Below are positions 33,216-45,078 of a stretch of DNA of 64,000 nt, one piece after another (position 1 is the stretch's first letter; the number at the start of each line of letters is the position of its first letter). A model generated the notes under the pieces. That model saw only the letters and a program-made list of their open reading frames with translations, was not told the DNA's origin and made no database searches. The position numbers were made by a program, and so were the translations under genes. Where the stretch lies: the NCBI GenBank assembly GCA_015680685.1, contig MNCI01022074.1:593628-657627 (forward strand), written 5' to 3'. This stretch comes from Gnetum montanum. Its lineage: Eukaryota > Streptophyta > Gnetopsida > Gnetales > Gnetaceae.

Positions 33216-34230
33216 TTGGTAATCCCTAATCATTTCAAGCTAGAGCCCCTACTAGCCTACATGGAGTATGCATTTTTAAAAAATGGAAAGCCAATTATAA
33301 TCAATGCAAATCTTACTTTTAAACAAAAAGATAAGCTATTGAATGTGATTATCAAATGGCCAATAGCCTTTTCTTGGTCATATCCTAAACTAACTGGAAT
33401 TGATCCAAGGATATGATAGCATCATATCTACATTGACCTAGCCATGAAGCTAAGGAGGTAGCTACAAAGGTAGTTGAATCCCAAGTTGAAGCAGATTGTC
33501 AAAGAGAAAATCAAACAACTCCTTAAGGCAAGGTTCATCTATCCCATCACAAATAGTCAATGGGTTAGCCCACTCGTAATTATGCCAAAGAAAGATGGAA
33601 AATTGTGTATCTTTATCAACTTTAGGCTATTGAAGATGAAAACATTTAAAAATCATATTTCATTGTCATTTGTGGGCCATGTGTTGGACACCATATTCAG
33701 GCATTGCTATTATAGCTTCTTGGATGGTTATAATGGCTATAACCAAATATAGATTACACTAGAAGATCAAGCCAAAACAACATTCATGAGTCCCTAGGAG
33801 ACTTTTTCATATTGCAAGATGTCGTTTGGTCTATGCAACACTCCTACAACATTTTAATTTTTGGTCCTTAGTATTTTTCAACAACAAATTGGTAGCATGA
33901 TAGAAGTCTTTATGGATGACTTCTCCACCTATGGGGCTACATTTGAGCAAGCCCTAGATCACCTTAAACAAGTATTGAAAAGATGTATTGAAATAAATCT
34001 TAGGCTCAATTGGTAGAAAAGCCAATTAATGGTCCATGAGGGCATAGTATTGGGGCACTGAACTTTGCAAAATGGGATTGAGGTAGATCCAAAAAACATA
34101 ATGGTCATCAAAGGAATCACATGTCAACCAAAGATAGTCAAAGACATCCAATCATTCCTCAAACATACTAGCTACTACCGATGTTTATAGAGAATTTCTC
34201 TAAGACTGCAAAGTCATTGGTTAAGCTTAC
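33216..34230 (+). pseudogene. Gy2 reverse transcriptase
   Basis: The linker (33216-33416) has Y-A-F-L-K-N-G-K-P-I-I-I-N-A. RT follows from 33474: W-V-S-P-L-V-I-M-P-K-K-D-G-K, I-N-F-R-L-L, Y-Y-S-F-L-D-G-Y-N-G-Y-N-Q-I, M-S-F-G-L-C-N, and the catalytic V-F-M-D-D-F-S-T-Y-G with both aspartates at 33906-33935. Stops at about 33752, 33797 and 34014 break it. Confidence 0.92.
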
Positions 34231-34259
34231 AAAGAAAGATACTCCATTTTTTTGGACCA

Positions 34260-34702
34260 AGGAGTGCAAATATGCATTCTAATAGTTAAAGGAAAAGTTC
34301 ATAGAAACTCCAATTCTACAAGAACCAAACTAATCCAAGCCATTTCATATAATGATAGATGTATCTAACTATGCCTTGGGAGCTATGTTGATGTAAATGG
34401 ATGATAAGAAGCATCTATATTACATCCACTATGAAAGCTGAAGTATTGTGGGTGCACAACTAAATTACACCACCACTTAGAAAGAACTAATGCCAATGGT
34501 GTATGCTCTCAAAAATTTCAAGCACTATGTGCTTGGCTATAAAGTATTTGTGCACACAAGTCATAGTGCCATCCACTTCCCAATGAATAAACCAATGATG
34601 AGTCCTCATATCATACTATGGCTCATGATCTTGCAGGAATTTAATCTCATGATGGTAGATCAAAAAGGGTCTAAGAATGTGGGCATGGACCACCTATCTT
34701 GA
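34260..34702 (+). pseudogene. Gy2 RNase H
   Basis: I-M-I-D-V-S-N-Y-A-L-G-A (about 34350), Y-I-H-Y-E-S, then the open block 34490-34702 with F-K-H-Y-V-L-G-Y-K-V-F-V-H-T-S-H and K-N-V-G-M-D-H-L-S mark the RNase H of Ty3/gypsy pol. The Asp of the usual T-D-H-x-A motif reads S-H-S-A, so it is changed. Confidence 0.87.
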
Positions 34703-34989
34703 TTAAGATAAGATAATAAAGATGATGAGAGTCCACTCTCTCATCAATTTTCAAACAAACTCCTCTTTATAGGAGCAATAAATGACCAAGTGTCCATTGA
34801 ATCAAAATTGTATGATGGCATCCTCACTTACCTTCTCTCTCAGTAGATGCCATAAGATCTAGACCATAGGAAGAAACAATAGTTTCTTCATTAGGCAAAG
34901 TACTTGATGGAGATCAATGGACACCTTTACAAAGTGTGCATCAATGGCTTGGTTCATTGGTGTGTCCCTAATGTAGATCAATTTTGCAT

Positions 34990-35800
34990 TCTCTAGGATG
35001 AAGGCCCTTATGGAGGCCACTATGCAAGGAGATGCATAACCATAAAAATCCTAATGGTAGGATACTATTGTCCTATAATCTTTATGGATGTCCACCAATT
35101 TGTTCGATCCTATGAGTGCTAAAAAAATTATGGTGGGATGATCACATGAATGCAGGATCCTCAACAGTGGATTCAACCACTAGAGCCCTTTGACATATGG
35201 GGCATTGTCTTCATGGATTCCATCACACCCACGTCCAATGTAAAGGTATACATCATTGTAGCAATCAACTACTACACCAAATGGACAAAAGCAACAGCCA
35301 TCACCACCTATACATCATCCACTACTACTTGATTTATATAACAACATGTTGTAAATAAGTTTTGGGTGCCACGTGTACTAATTTCTGACAATAGAACCTG
35401 ATTCAGTCTAAGCTTCGTACACTCTCAACAGCCTATGAACTAAATCTTGACCTAAGTCTAGCACAAAAAGAAAGATTGATCAACCTCAACATGCTAGATC
35501 AAAATCAATTAGTATCCCAATCTTTGAATGAAGTGCACAAGGCATTCAACAAACAATGGCATGACCTTAGAATAAGAAAAGTGAAATTCAAACCAAGAGA
35601 TAAGGTTCTCTATTGGAACCCCACACACGTACCCTAGAAAGCAAAGCTCCAAATTTTGTGGGATAGACCTTATATAGTTCGAGAAGCCTTTCCTACTGGG
35701 GCCATGACCATATACAAACCTAAGATCCCAAATAAAAGGTAGTTGATCAACATCCAACAAGTAGAACTTTTCCATGAGCCGAAGCAAGCCAATGCAACAA
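34990..35800 (+). pseudogene. Gy2 integrase with internal deletion
   Basis: Zinc-finger remnants (34990-35130) include V-G-Y-Y-C-P and R-S-Y-E-C. The open block 35150-35332 has the W-I-Q-P-L-E-P-F-D-I-W-G-I-V-F-M-D region, in which the first catalytic Asp of I-D-F-M is Val. The second, L-I-S-D-N-R-T, is near 35390. Compared with Gy3, about 260 bases then drop out at roughly 35408, removing the catalytic Glu. The C-terminal D-K-V-L-Y-W-N-P and A-M-T-I-Y-K-P-K segments remain to 35800. Confidence 0.86.
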
Positions 35801-35854
35801 ATACCTCAATGGATGAACAACCACACTCAATTTTTCGAATCTCCTCCTTCCTAC

Positions 35855-35870
35855 TTACTCATGGGGGAGA
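35855..35870 (+). promoter_or_regulatory. Gy2 internal polypurine-like box
   Basis: TTACTCATGGGGGAGA just after the pol frame, equivalent to boxes in Gy1, Gy3 and Gy4. Confidence 0.5.
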
Positions 35871-37957
35871 TGACCATCCATACTAATTATCCACATGGCT
35901 TCTTAGTTTTTTTAATTTTTTCTTTTTTTTTATTTTACACATTTTTGTCTTTATAGTTGTTTATTTTACACCATTTTGATTTTTAAAATTTTTTCTATTT
36001 TACTCCATTTTTTGTTTTACATCATCATTAGTACATTTCAATATTTCTTGAATATTTTACACTTTCTTATATATTTTCCTTTGTTTTTTTTTACTGTGAT
36101 TCTCAAATTTTTTACTAATAAATGTGCCTTATGCCAAGAGGTTAGAGTGGTGCTATAGCTACTACTAATGGTGGTTTGTGCTTTATGTTTTGTTTGCTAA
36201 TGTTTGGTTTTTATTTTTGAATTTTTGTACTGATGGCTAAGCCATGGTTTCTTTTTCATGAAATAGGTAGTAAGTCCATGACATCCACCTATTCACAAAT
36301 TCTATGATTTTCCATGTTTTAGAAGTTTGAGGTCCTTTTCATTAAACAAACTTTTAATAAATTGGTGACCTTGGTAGTTTTTAGAATTGGGAAGAATTCA
36401 AAGGTTTGTACAAAGGGTGAATTCAAGGGAACTAAATTCTCTTTGTACTCTTTTACTTACTTGGATTCTTGAGTATTTTCATAGACTTCTTACCTTTCCA
36501 TGTCAACCAATAATAGGAAGTCAAATAAAGTCTTTCCATGGTGTGGTTCCCATCCAAAAAGAAAAAAATAAAAAAAAACATGATGGGAATTCAAAGCACC
36601 CCCCTTAGACAAATAAATGAACTACAAGCACTAGTTATGGGACTAGAAAGGCATGTTACCCATGCTTAAATATCCCCTATGACTAAGGTCCTCTCTCGAT
36701 TCCTATTTTTCTTTCCTTTATTTATGGAAACGTGGTTGTTCTATGGGAGCACTCTTGTGTCTTGAGAGGGTGGATCGATCTTGGAGTGTTGATGAAAAGT
36801 CACTAAAAGAGGTTGGTTTTGGTCTAGACTAAGGATGGATCTTCTTAGGTTGTTTTAATCACAAACTCCACAAGGAACTTCGTATGACCTCAATTTGAAA
36901 TTCAATTCCACCTTCTCCATCATCTATCTCTTCTAACCATAACTCACCTTACTACTAAAGTCCATGTTCTTGATTCGATGTCTTAGTCTAACAATTTGAA
37001 TTCTTAGATAGAATCTTCCAAGTTTTGGTCCTTAACTTCCATCAACCATTAATTGACTATGGGGTCCATAGACTCCTTAGGTTGAGGTTATGCAATGCCA
37101 AACAAGGCATGTTCCTACTATGGAAAGGATCCACTTGTATATCTTTTGGTTAGGTTCATTAAGTATCTTATCCTTAGGCATTCTTACAATCAAAATCTTT
37201 CATACACCCATCTTCTACATCAAACCATGTGTTTCTTTACATATTTTATTTAATAAATACATTCTTCGTTGAATTTTTAAATTTTTGAGTTTTCAAAGAT
37301 CCTATTTAATAATTTCATCAAATTCTTGGCTTTTTTGGGACTCCATGAACCCCAAATCATTTAAAATTTTCTTGTATTTTTTTAGATATTTAATATTCAA
37401 AATTTTTCCTAGAGGCTCCATATACAGGGCCCCATCGATGGAGTAGACCCATATATGAGGCCACGTATATGGGGCCCCATTGATGTAGTAGAAAAAATTA
37501 TATATCTATGTGCAACCCCACTTGCAGACTTTTACATTTTCTCACAAATGCTAAGGGAGTTTTTCAAATTTTTAGACCTTAAAACCTTCCAGAGCCCATA
37601 ACTTCCTAACCATTTATCCAAATTACTCCATTCTTTGACCCTATAGCTATCAAAGGTAAGCTCTTCGTCATGGGAGCCATAAATGTTTCATTTTTAATAA
37701 AAACATTTTCACCATTTTTCTAACTCCCACAATGGTTTAACTAAGAAATGAACTATTAAACACCAAATTACAAGAGTTAAACCTTTCCAACAAGCTTTGA
37801 TGACATCTACAATAAATAATTAATAATTAATTAATAAAATAATAAATTCACCATGTTCCAAATTTAGCCAAAGTGTAACTAACTAACAAGATAAGGTATT
37901 TAAAAATTTAAAGTTACACATTATATCTACTAATCCATGGATGTGTTATGACCATAG
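35871..37957 (+). other. Gy2 post-pol spacer
   Basis: Starts with a T-rich tract (about 35905-36110) like the one containing the assembly gap in Gy3. No real ORF. A copy of the U3-type GGGGCCCCAT repeat cluster lies at 37425-37500, and the conserved spacer block at about 37080-37140. Confidence 0.65.
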
Positions 37958-40783
37958 ATGGCTCAAAAAGGGAAACACACACAAGGAGCAAGACCATCTC
38001 AACCAAGGGAGAAATGACCTAAAATAGAAAGAAACCAAGAATAGGCCTAAGAAGAACCACTTGCAACCCATTCCATAGGTCCTCTTAAGGAAGACACTAA
38101 CAATAGCAACAGAACACTCCCACCAAGATGATGCGCTAGCTCAATAAGCAACTCTCAAGATGACCTTGATAGAAGCTTTATTAAATTAGATCAAATTAAG
38201 GGAGATCTAAAAAAGAGTTCTCTAATAGTTAAACTTTGGCCCTTTCCTAGAGAAATCACAAAGAGAAGTGCAGGACCAATTGAAGGCCTCTCCCATATGA
38301 CCAATCATCACTTTCATTAAGGAGTGGTACATGGAAGACACATTTTTATTCTAGAAAAACAAGCAGGCTAGTTCAATGGTCAAAATCAAGGACATCTTAA
38401 TGTCCTACTAGGTGCAGACTATCGCTGAAGTGATCAAGTTACCAAAAATAGGAATGAGTCTTGTTGAGATTCCAATGCAAACAAACCCCCATCATTAAGA
38501 AAGAATGGATGCAACGGTGCTATGGTGTCGACCACAAGGAGTTGGTTTGCTCACACTAGTAGGAAGGATCCACTATATTATTGTGGCCTTTTACCTCAAT
38601 CTCATGATGAGGCCAAGCAAAATCACCACCTTTTCTACTAAAGCATGCACCACTCTAAGTTGGAGATTCCCTGTCAACCTTTCATAGCTGATCTATCTAT
38701 AGATGGAGAAGCAATTTAAAGAAAATGAACATGGAAAGAAGACACTCCCCTTTCCATGCCTCATTATAAAACTCTGTCAAAAGGGAGAAATAGTCCATTA
38801 TATCAATGATGTTGTCAAGTATGCTTCAGCCGCTAACTAGGTAGAGATGATAAAAGACAAGATGCCTATAACAACCATTCAAGAAGAGTAGCAACCACCA
38901 CCTTCACCTACCATTCAAACAACTCTTTTGGACATCACTGCAATAGCCCAACAGTTACACAAACATTGAGAATGGATCTCGAGAAAAAAAGAGCAATGAG
39001 TAGGCACAAGTGATGGGGATCCATCCATGTACAAACAAGTAATGAGTCACCTAAATGAGATGGCCTGAACAATTAGCTTGATTGGTGGAGGTGGATCTAT
39101 TTTCTTGGTCCAAAGAATGCAATTACCTATGAGGTTGAATCCTAGCACTAGAGACATCATGATATCTCTCATAGAATAGTAGTCACTCCCAAAAATCTCT
39201 AAGAATTCCAAAAACTTCTCGATCCACTTGAAGAAAGGTGAGGGAGCAATAGTATTGGTGATGTAGCACCTAAGGGCAAGAGACAACAATAGACATGGTT
39301 GCTAATCGAATTGCTGAAACTTTCGATGCACTTGTGGCATCTATACCAAATGTCATTACACTCAAGGATATTCAAATTTCTATAGGACCCACAAGTAGTA
39401 GAATAAATGTATCATAGCATGAAGAACTATTAGATTGACTAGTGGGAACTAATTATTCACTTCCAGATGTTTTTGATCTTCCAGAAAATATTACTGAACC
39501 TAGTCAGAGTTGCTAGAGGCAAGGAACAAGAACATCATCTTGGAGAGGCAACTCAAAATAGCCAAGGAGCTAAATGAACACTTGGCTATTGAAGTTTTTG
39601 AATTAAGAGTCCAAATTACTGACCCTACATTCCTCAACCTAACATTAACAAGAGATGAAGCTATTGAATAACTTCACACTAGATTGAAAGGGGTTGAGGG
39701 TGTGATGGTGATAGTGGTGTTCTACCAATCCTTGGAAAAAGCCACATAGTACAAAATTTAGAAGGCCTTGGGTCATACCCACCAAGAAAATGTGCAGTTA
39801 ACCATAGAGGACCATTGCCTATACAATGTTCATGAGCACAAATAGCAATTAACTAACTTCATCCATCAATAGTAGGAGAAACTAGCTAGAGCAAATACAA
39901 AATTGAGAAGATTGGTAGTAGAAAACAAAAACCTCTCCATGGAGGAGGTTTGTTCCCTTTACCAAAATATTGCAATCAAGGTAGCTTCCTAGAAATCAGA
40001 AGCTCTCCAATTTGAGAGAGTCAAAGATCTTTATAGAGAGTAGGTCAGTCTACAAAAAGAAGTGAATGAAAAACACATCTAGCTGGCAAAGGAGAAAGTA
40101 AATGAAACCCTCCAACAACTCCAATAAGAAAGAGAATTGTGGTAGTCTATCATTGATGGTATATATGCCTATAATAAAGTAGAAATTTGCATGAAGGAGT
40201 TGCAAATTAAGGAGATGATGGAATACATGGAGCTCACCAATCTTCAATATGAAAATCTGGCCATTTTGATTGCCAAATGGCTATGATTAGAACTAAAGAT
40301 GTAGGTGGCTAGCTCATACTTGTTGTACAAGGCCAAGTTTAAGCATCATAAAGACACCAAGAAAAAGCTTGTAGTGGCAAACACTAAACTCAAAGTTCTC
40401 AAGGGAAAATGCACTGATCAAAGATCTACCACCAAGAACCTAACTAAAGGAATGAATAACTACCAGAAGTTGTAGAACGTAGTAAGAATGTTCAATGTCG
40501 AATGCAAATAGTTTACTACCTAGCTTGTCAATGTAAAGAAGCTATTGTTGGTAATGCCCTGTCTATGGGATATCTTCATTCTAGCCCACATTAGTAATGT
40601 CACATGGAATGTAAATGATCCCCAAAGGAGGAGAAGATGAAGGCATTACTAGATGCCTTTTTCCTTCCATCGAAGGCTGTAGCCACAACAAGACAACCAT
40701 AGCCACCTCAGCTACTACATCTACCTGAAGCCAACGAAGATCCTTTAAAACCATAGGAGCCTCCACCACCTAGGATTTTCTGA
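37958..40783 (+). pseudogene. Gy2 post-pol ORF: mobile-domain plus coiled-coil protein, broken
   Basis: From ATG 37958 (M-A-Q-K-G-K-H) to TGA 40781-40783 the plus strand reads as about 941 codons with scattered stops. Residues about 150-310 include a P-K-I-G-M-S segment, L-T-L-V-G-R-I-H-Y-I-I-V and L-P-F-P-C-L-I-I-K-L-C, resembling the putative plant transposon protein domain (family memory). Roughly residues 500-800 are coiled-coil-like, for example N-V-Q-L-T-I-E-D-H and V-N-E-T-L-Q-Q-L-Q. The C-terminus has A-H-I-S-N-V-T-W-N-V-N-D-P-Q, paired with Gy1. Stops are mostly single transitions. It is an accessory protein of unknown role between pol and the 3' LTR; gag or pol origin is excluded by position and motifs. 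Confidence 0.73.
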
Positions 40784-41010
40784 TCTTCTCAATCGTCGTC
40801 ATGCCATTAGAGGATGCATTGTCTAGTTTTGAGTTGTCATGTCATGGCATTCAATTTTGTGTCATGAACATCATAATTTTTTGTAATGTGTTGATTTGTA
40901 CACTTGGACACTTAGTTTTGTTAAGTGAATTTGTTTTGTTAAGAGTTAGTTAATGATCCCATACCTTCCCAATTTTGTAATGGAACTCAAGGATGATTTT
41001 TTATTCAATC

Positions 41011-41019
41011 ATGTGGGTA
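41011..41019 (+). promoter_or_regulatory. Gy2 polypurine tract, decayed
   Basis: ATGTGGGTA abuts the 3' LTR; the GGGGG core of sisters is interrupted by T. Upstream GGAACTCAAGGATGA matches the flank in Gy3. Confidence 0.75.
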
Positions 41020-41981
41020 TGATTAGCATCAAAGTGTCACATCAATGGGCCTCATTAACATGGCCTTGTTGACCAGCCTCCATTGATGGGGCCCCGTTTA
41101 CGTGATGCTGCCTCGTCGATGGGCTTGCATTGATGTAGCATTTGCTACATCTATGGGGCCCCATCAATGCAACCCTATAATAAAAATTATAAATACAAGC
41201 TCATAACCATGTTTATGAGGATATCTTGACATAGTAGTAGTAGAACTCTTATAGTTTTTCCATTTTAAAGTTATAATATTTCTTTGAGTGCCTGCAATAG
41301 AAGTTAAAAAGTGTACGAATCTTTATTCATGCACTATTGTACCTGGACCACACTAGTGTGTACGGTAATAAAGATAAGTCTTTTGATCAAACCTTGCAAT
41401 AATTAGAATAGATTAATGATTTATTTATGCATCTATTATTTTCATTAATTATGCCATTAATTAAGATAAATTAAGCTAAATTAGACTTCAAGCGATTAGT
41501 TATAATTAAGCTAAATAGATTAAACACATAAGTATGATTGCTTCAAGTGTAAACATGTATTCACTTGGTAATCCCAGTAGTGTTATTGCTTGGTGTACCC
41601 AGTAGCATAGTGCTTAGTAACCCAACAATGGATACATGGGTTCAGGACATGTACGAAAACTGGGACCAGATGCTTATGTTAGGACTAGTTAGAGATTAGT
41701 TAGTTAAATTAAATTAGTTATTAAATTACTTCATCTCTCAACTCTACGTACCAAGGAATATAAAACATAAAATATAAAAATCATATGCCTCAATTACATT
41801 TAACCATACCATTATGCACCACAAGTGTAATTGGGAAGACAATGAATGACCATTAGGGCAAGGTTCACTTTGTAGAAGACTAGTGTACTAAAAACTATCA
41901 AGTCCATGAAATTCGATTGGATCATGCATGAGCGCTTCATGATTCGTATGGTTGGGCATAGGGATATCTCACTATTCATCA
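41020..41981 (+). repeat. Gy2 3' LTR
   Basis: 962 bases, TGATTAGC...ATTCATCA, with TATAAATA at 41188-41195. It aligns along its length with 28940-29872 with many transitions. Right ATAAG duplication at 41982-41986. Confidence 0.93.
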
Positions 41982-41986
41982 ATAAG

Positions 41987-43477
41987 ATTGAATCATCATA
42001 GCTTATGAAAATGAGGAATCAATAAATAATTTTATTATTTTATAATGTTTTTTTTTATTTTAATTTTTAACCAATTAATAGTGCAAAAATGAGAAAAAAT
42101 GATAAGGTTTATTTACCACACAAATACTGGACTTTGCATGGACCAAACAATTCTAGGCTATGGAACCAAGATAGCAATCTAATAAAGTCTATCCATATTC
42201 ATGAAAGTGATAACTCAAACCACATAAAAAACAAGGAAGAAATCACTTACGCAATGCAGAAAGATCTTTTCACATGAAATCAAATGCCAAAAGCCTAAGG
42301 AAAATGCTTGAAATCTAGTTCTCTCGTATGGAGCATATCCCATGTATTTATAGTTTTCGCAACATAATGACAAGGATTCACTAGTACCTAGGCATCAATT
42401 AAGATTCATCAATGCAACCAAGACATCCTAGAACATATCCAAGGAGGTAGAGAAGGTAAATCATCTAAACTATGGCACCAAGGAGGATGCCTCAACATCC
42501 CTAGGCTAACATAGGGGGTGCACTAGCGTAGGGAAGCCAACACACCTCATCCACCACAATTTTCCTTCACTTTTTTTGATGAAAGTTGGGATGCCTAGGA
42601 ACATGTTAGAGGCTTCTGAAGGTCTTCAATGAAACCACAAACTTTCCAAAAAGCCCAAAACATGCTCCAAACCTACAAGTGTAAACTGAGAGGCAAGGAT
42701 GCAAACTTGGGAGATAGAAACCATCACCATATGCACAAAAACCACAAACCCTATGTGCATGAGATACATCCAAACTAGATCTTATAATTGTCTTACAAAT
42801 TATCACTAGATGAATAATCAAGAGGAAAATAAAATAATCATTCTTATTTAAAGGGTTCTAGCACCTCTTGCATTTCGATGTAGAGAACTAACTGCAACTA
42901 GAGAATGATTAAAAAATGGACATGGCATGAAAGGTGGATCAATATCATACAAGAAGGATTCTCAAAGCTTGAAAAATAATTTTTGTATATTTTGTATTTT
43001 TATAAAAATAGAAACATTATATACATCTTGGATATTTGATCCATGTACCTATTTTTGTGATAAAATAATAATGAATGATAGATATGAAGTTTTCATCTAT
43101 GTCATTTGAACTGTGAGATTAGAAGGATCATTTTCATTTTGACACAAACTACATGTTCAAGAAAATTTAATATTATTTATTATATCTTAATAATTTATTT
43201 ATTCATTATTTTCAATTTTATTTTATAAACTTCAAATGTGAATATCTTTATCTCTAGATGTTCAATTAAGGCAAAACAAGTATCACTAAAATCGTTATTT
43301 TCCATACTATTTTATGATTAAACTAGTAGTTATTTTGACATCTACATTTTTGTGGAAATGTAAATCTCTATTTTCTTTATTTAATATTTTATGCAAGTAA
43401 TATGAAATTCTACTACACAATATTTCTCTACTGTATTTATGTTTCTAATTAATAATTTTTACCTATTTTATGGCTTT
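41987..43477. other. Pre-insertion sequence, probably Gy5 LTR continuation on the left
   Basis: Without Gy2 this joins 28934. A minus-strand TATAAATA at 42345-42352, about 60 bases beyond an open but unremarkable stretch, fits a continued Gy5 LTR. From about 42900 to 43477 the sequence is AT-rich with no ORF or repeat I can support. Confidence 0.4.
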
Positions 43478-43482
43478 CTTTT
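43478..43482. repeat. Gy3 target-site duplication, left (CTTTT)
   Basis: CTTTT precedes TGATGAAC; the same five bases follow the right LTR at 57088-57092. Confidence 0.85.
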
Positions 43483-44289
43483 TGATGAACCACGATATCA
43501 CATACACAATATCATAGCCACCACGCGATATCACGTACGCAATATTGCATCCTGCCTCATCTTCTATAAATAAGAGGTGGCACCCTTGTTCAAGATACTT
43601 AGATTTATACCCTTAGCCAAACTCTTGCATTTTTGTCATTCCAGAGTTAGAATTATTTCTATGTGCCTGTAGTAGGAGTCATAGAGTGAACGGATCTTTA
43701 TTTGAGCAATTTGTACCTAAGCACAATTTTGTGAATGGCAATAAAGATGAAATTTATGATAAACCTTCGAGCATACAAATTAAGCTAATTAGTAATTAAT
43801 GATTTTTTAATGCTTTCCTAGTTAATTAATATCTCTCTCAACGTTCAACCCCCCTTAGTTAAATACACTCAATACGACCGCTTCGAGCATTCATGTAGCG
43901 CTTAGTAACCTAGTAACGATTAGCATTTGGTAATCCCAACAGCATTACACTGGTTTAGGATGTGTACGGCAAGTGGGAATGGATACTGGTGTTAGGAACA
44001 TTTAGAAACTAGTTAATTAATAGTTAATGTAAGTTAGCCACTTAGTTCTTTTTCCCTCTCCTTTATTAGTAGAAGACATAAAAAACACAAAAGCTATGAA
44101 AATCATATATCTCAAGCTTACTTAACCATACAACTATGATAATACAAGTAATTTTGGGAAGATAGCAATTGATTAACCCTGAGTGTTCCATTAAGGTGCA
44201 TAAGCACTTGGTCCTTGGAGTTTGACCGAATCGTGCGTGAAACACTCGTATTCATATGGTTGAGTGTAGGGGTACCTCGTCATTCATCA
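43483..44289 (+). repeat. Gy3 5' LTR
   Basis: TGATGAACC...ATTCATCA, with TATAAATA at 43565-43572 and a short GATATC-type cluster (43490-43550). The cluster in the 3' LTR is about three times longer, which accounts for most of the size difference. Confidence 0.94.
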
Positions 44290-44308
44290 TTGGCATCGTT
44301 GCCAGGGA
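44290..44308 (+). promoter_or_regulatory. Gy3 primer binding site, tRNA-Asp
   Basis: TTGGCATCGTTGCCAGGGA; three transitions from the complement of the tRNA-Asp 3' end. Confidence 0.9.
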
Positions 44309-44433
44309 CTTAGTTGTTTGTGCGCTACGTTGAATATAGGAAATCATTCATATCATTGGAGCATTAGAACAAACCCTTAGGGTTAATCAAGGAAAGATGA
44401 GACAACATTACATTACACACTGAATGAAACAAA

Positions 44434-45078
44434 ATTTCTTCTTCTTCGCATAAGAGCACTTCACTGCCTAGGACTAACGCAAGAGGTAGTCGGCAGCATA
44501 ATACACATAGCCAGGATCCACCAATTCCTCAACAGCTTTGTGTCATATATACTCATCCCGATGAGTATGTACCCGATTTCACCTTTATTCTCCACCAAGA
44601 CGAACAACTACGTTGGAGAGACTTGGAGGGTAACATAGTGTTGCCTCCATACTTATCAATTCCCAACATGCTCCTTTGTGCTCTCTCACAAATAGGCATG
44701 CCACTTTTATATGTAGAATACGTTGCACGTGATCATAACTCAAGAGACTATGATCCCACGGAAGTGCAACATCAAAGGGACTTGTGATAGGAGAGATACC
44801 ATAGATCCTTGAAGGGTAAACGGCCCCATGACAGTTCGCACGTTTTGAGTGAAATTGAGGATGGTGAACCTGCCTCAATAGGTTTCCCACGAAACAATGT
44901 TCCTCCTCTTGACATTGGTCAGGAGGCAGTGTATCAGAACCTCCACTCCACTATTCACAACCCTGGTTCTGATACCCACAGACACGAAGTGTTTAATGAA
45001 GGAACACAAACACACGATAAGGATGGACGTTCTGATCATGATCATGATTGAGGCTGAGACCACCAAAGAGAAGGTAGG
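44434..45078 (+). pseudogene. Gy3 gag, part before the Gy6 insertion
   Basis: Alignment with Gy2 and Gy4 puts the start at 44434, where the codon is ATT rather than ATG. The frame continues S-S-S-S-H-K-S-T-S-L-P, then E-Y-V-P-D-F-T-F-I-L-H-Q-D-E-Q (about 44560-44605), Y-V-E-Y-V-A-R-D-H-N (about 44705) and D-Y-D-P-T-E-V-Q. Two adjacent stops lie at about 44786-44793. The Asp/His-rich linker ends where Gy6 enters. Particle protein; inactive. Confidence 0.88.

Larger units (their letters stand above)
28940..41981 (+). mobile_element. Gy2: full-length Athila-like gypsy element, 13.0 kb
   Basis: LTRs of 933 and 962 bases, perfect ATAAG target duplication and a tRNA-Asp-type primer site. The order is gag, protease, RT, RNase H, integrase (with deletion), spacer, extra ORF of 941 codons, polypurine tract. 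All frames are broken. The U3 carries a GGGGCCCC-centred repeat cluster rather than the GATATC cluster of Gy3, Gy4 and Gy6. Confidence 0.95.

Noticed and set aside
35976-36158. Phe/Ile-rich ORF resembling a membrane peptide
   Set aside because: Arises from the T-rich tract after Gy2 integrase; same composition in any T-rich sequence.
37958-40783. Calling the post-pol ORF a viral-type envelope gene
   Set aside because: Position fits env-like ORFs, but no signal peptide, transmembrane segment or cleavage site pattern is visible; mobile-domain and coiled-coil features fit better.
42606-42821. Cysteine-rich minus-strand ORF of 71 codons
   Set aside because: No signal or conserved spacing of cysteines, and it lies in probable Gy5 LTR sequence near its TATA box; likely chance.
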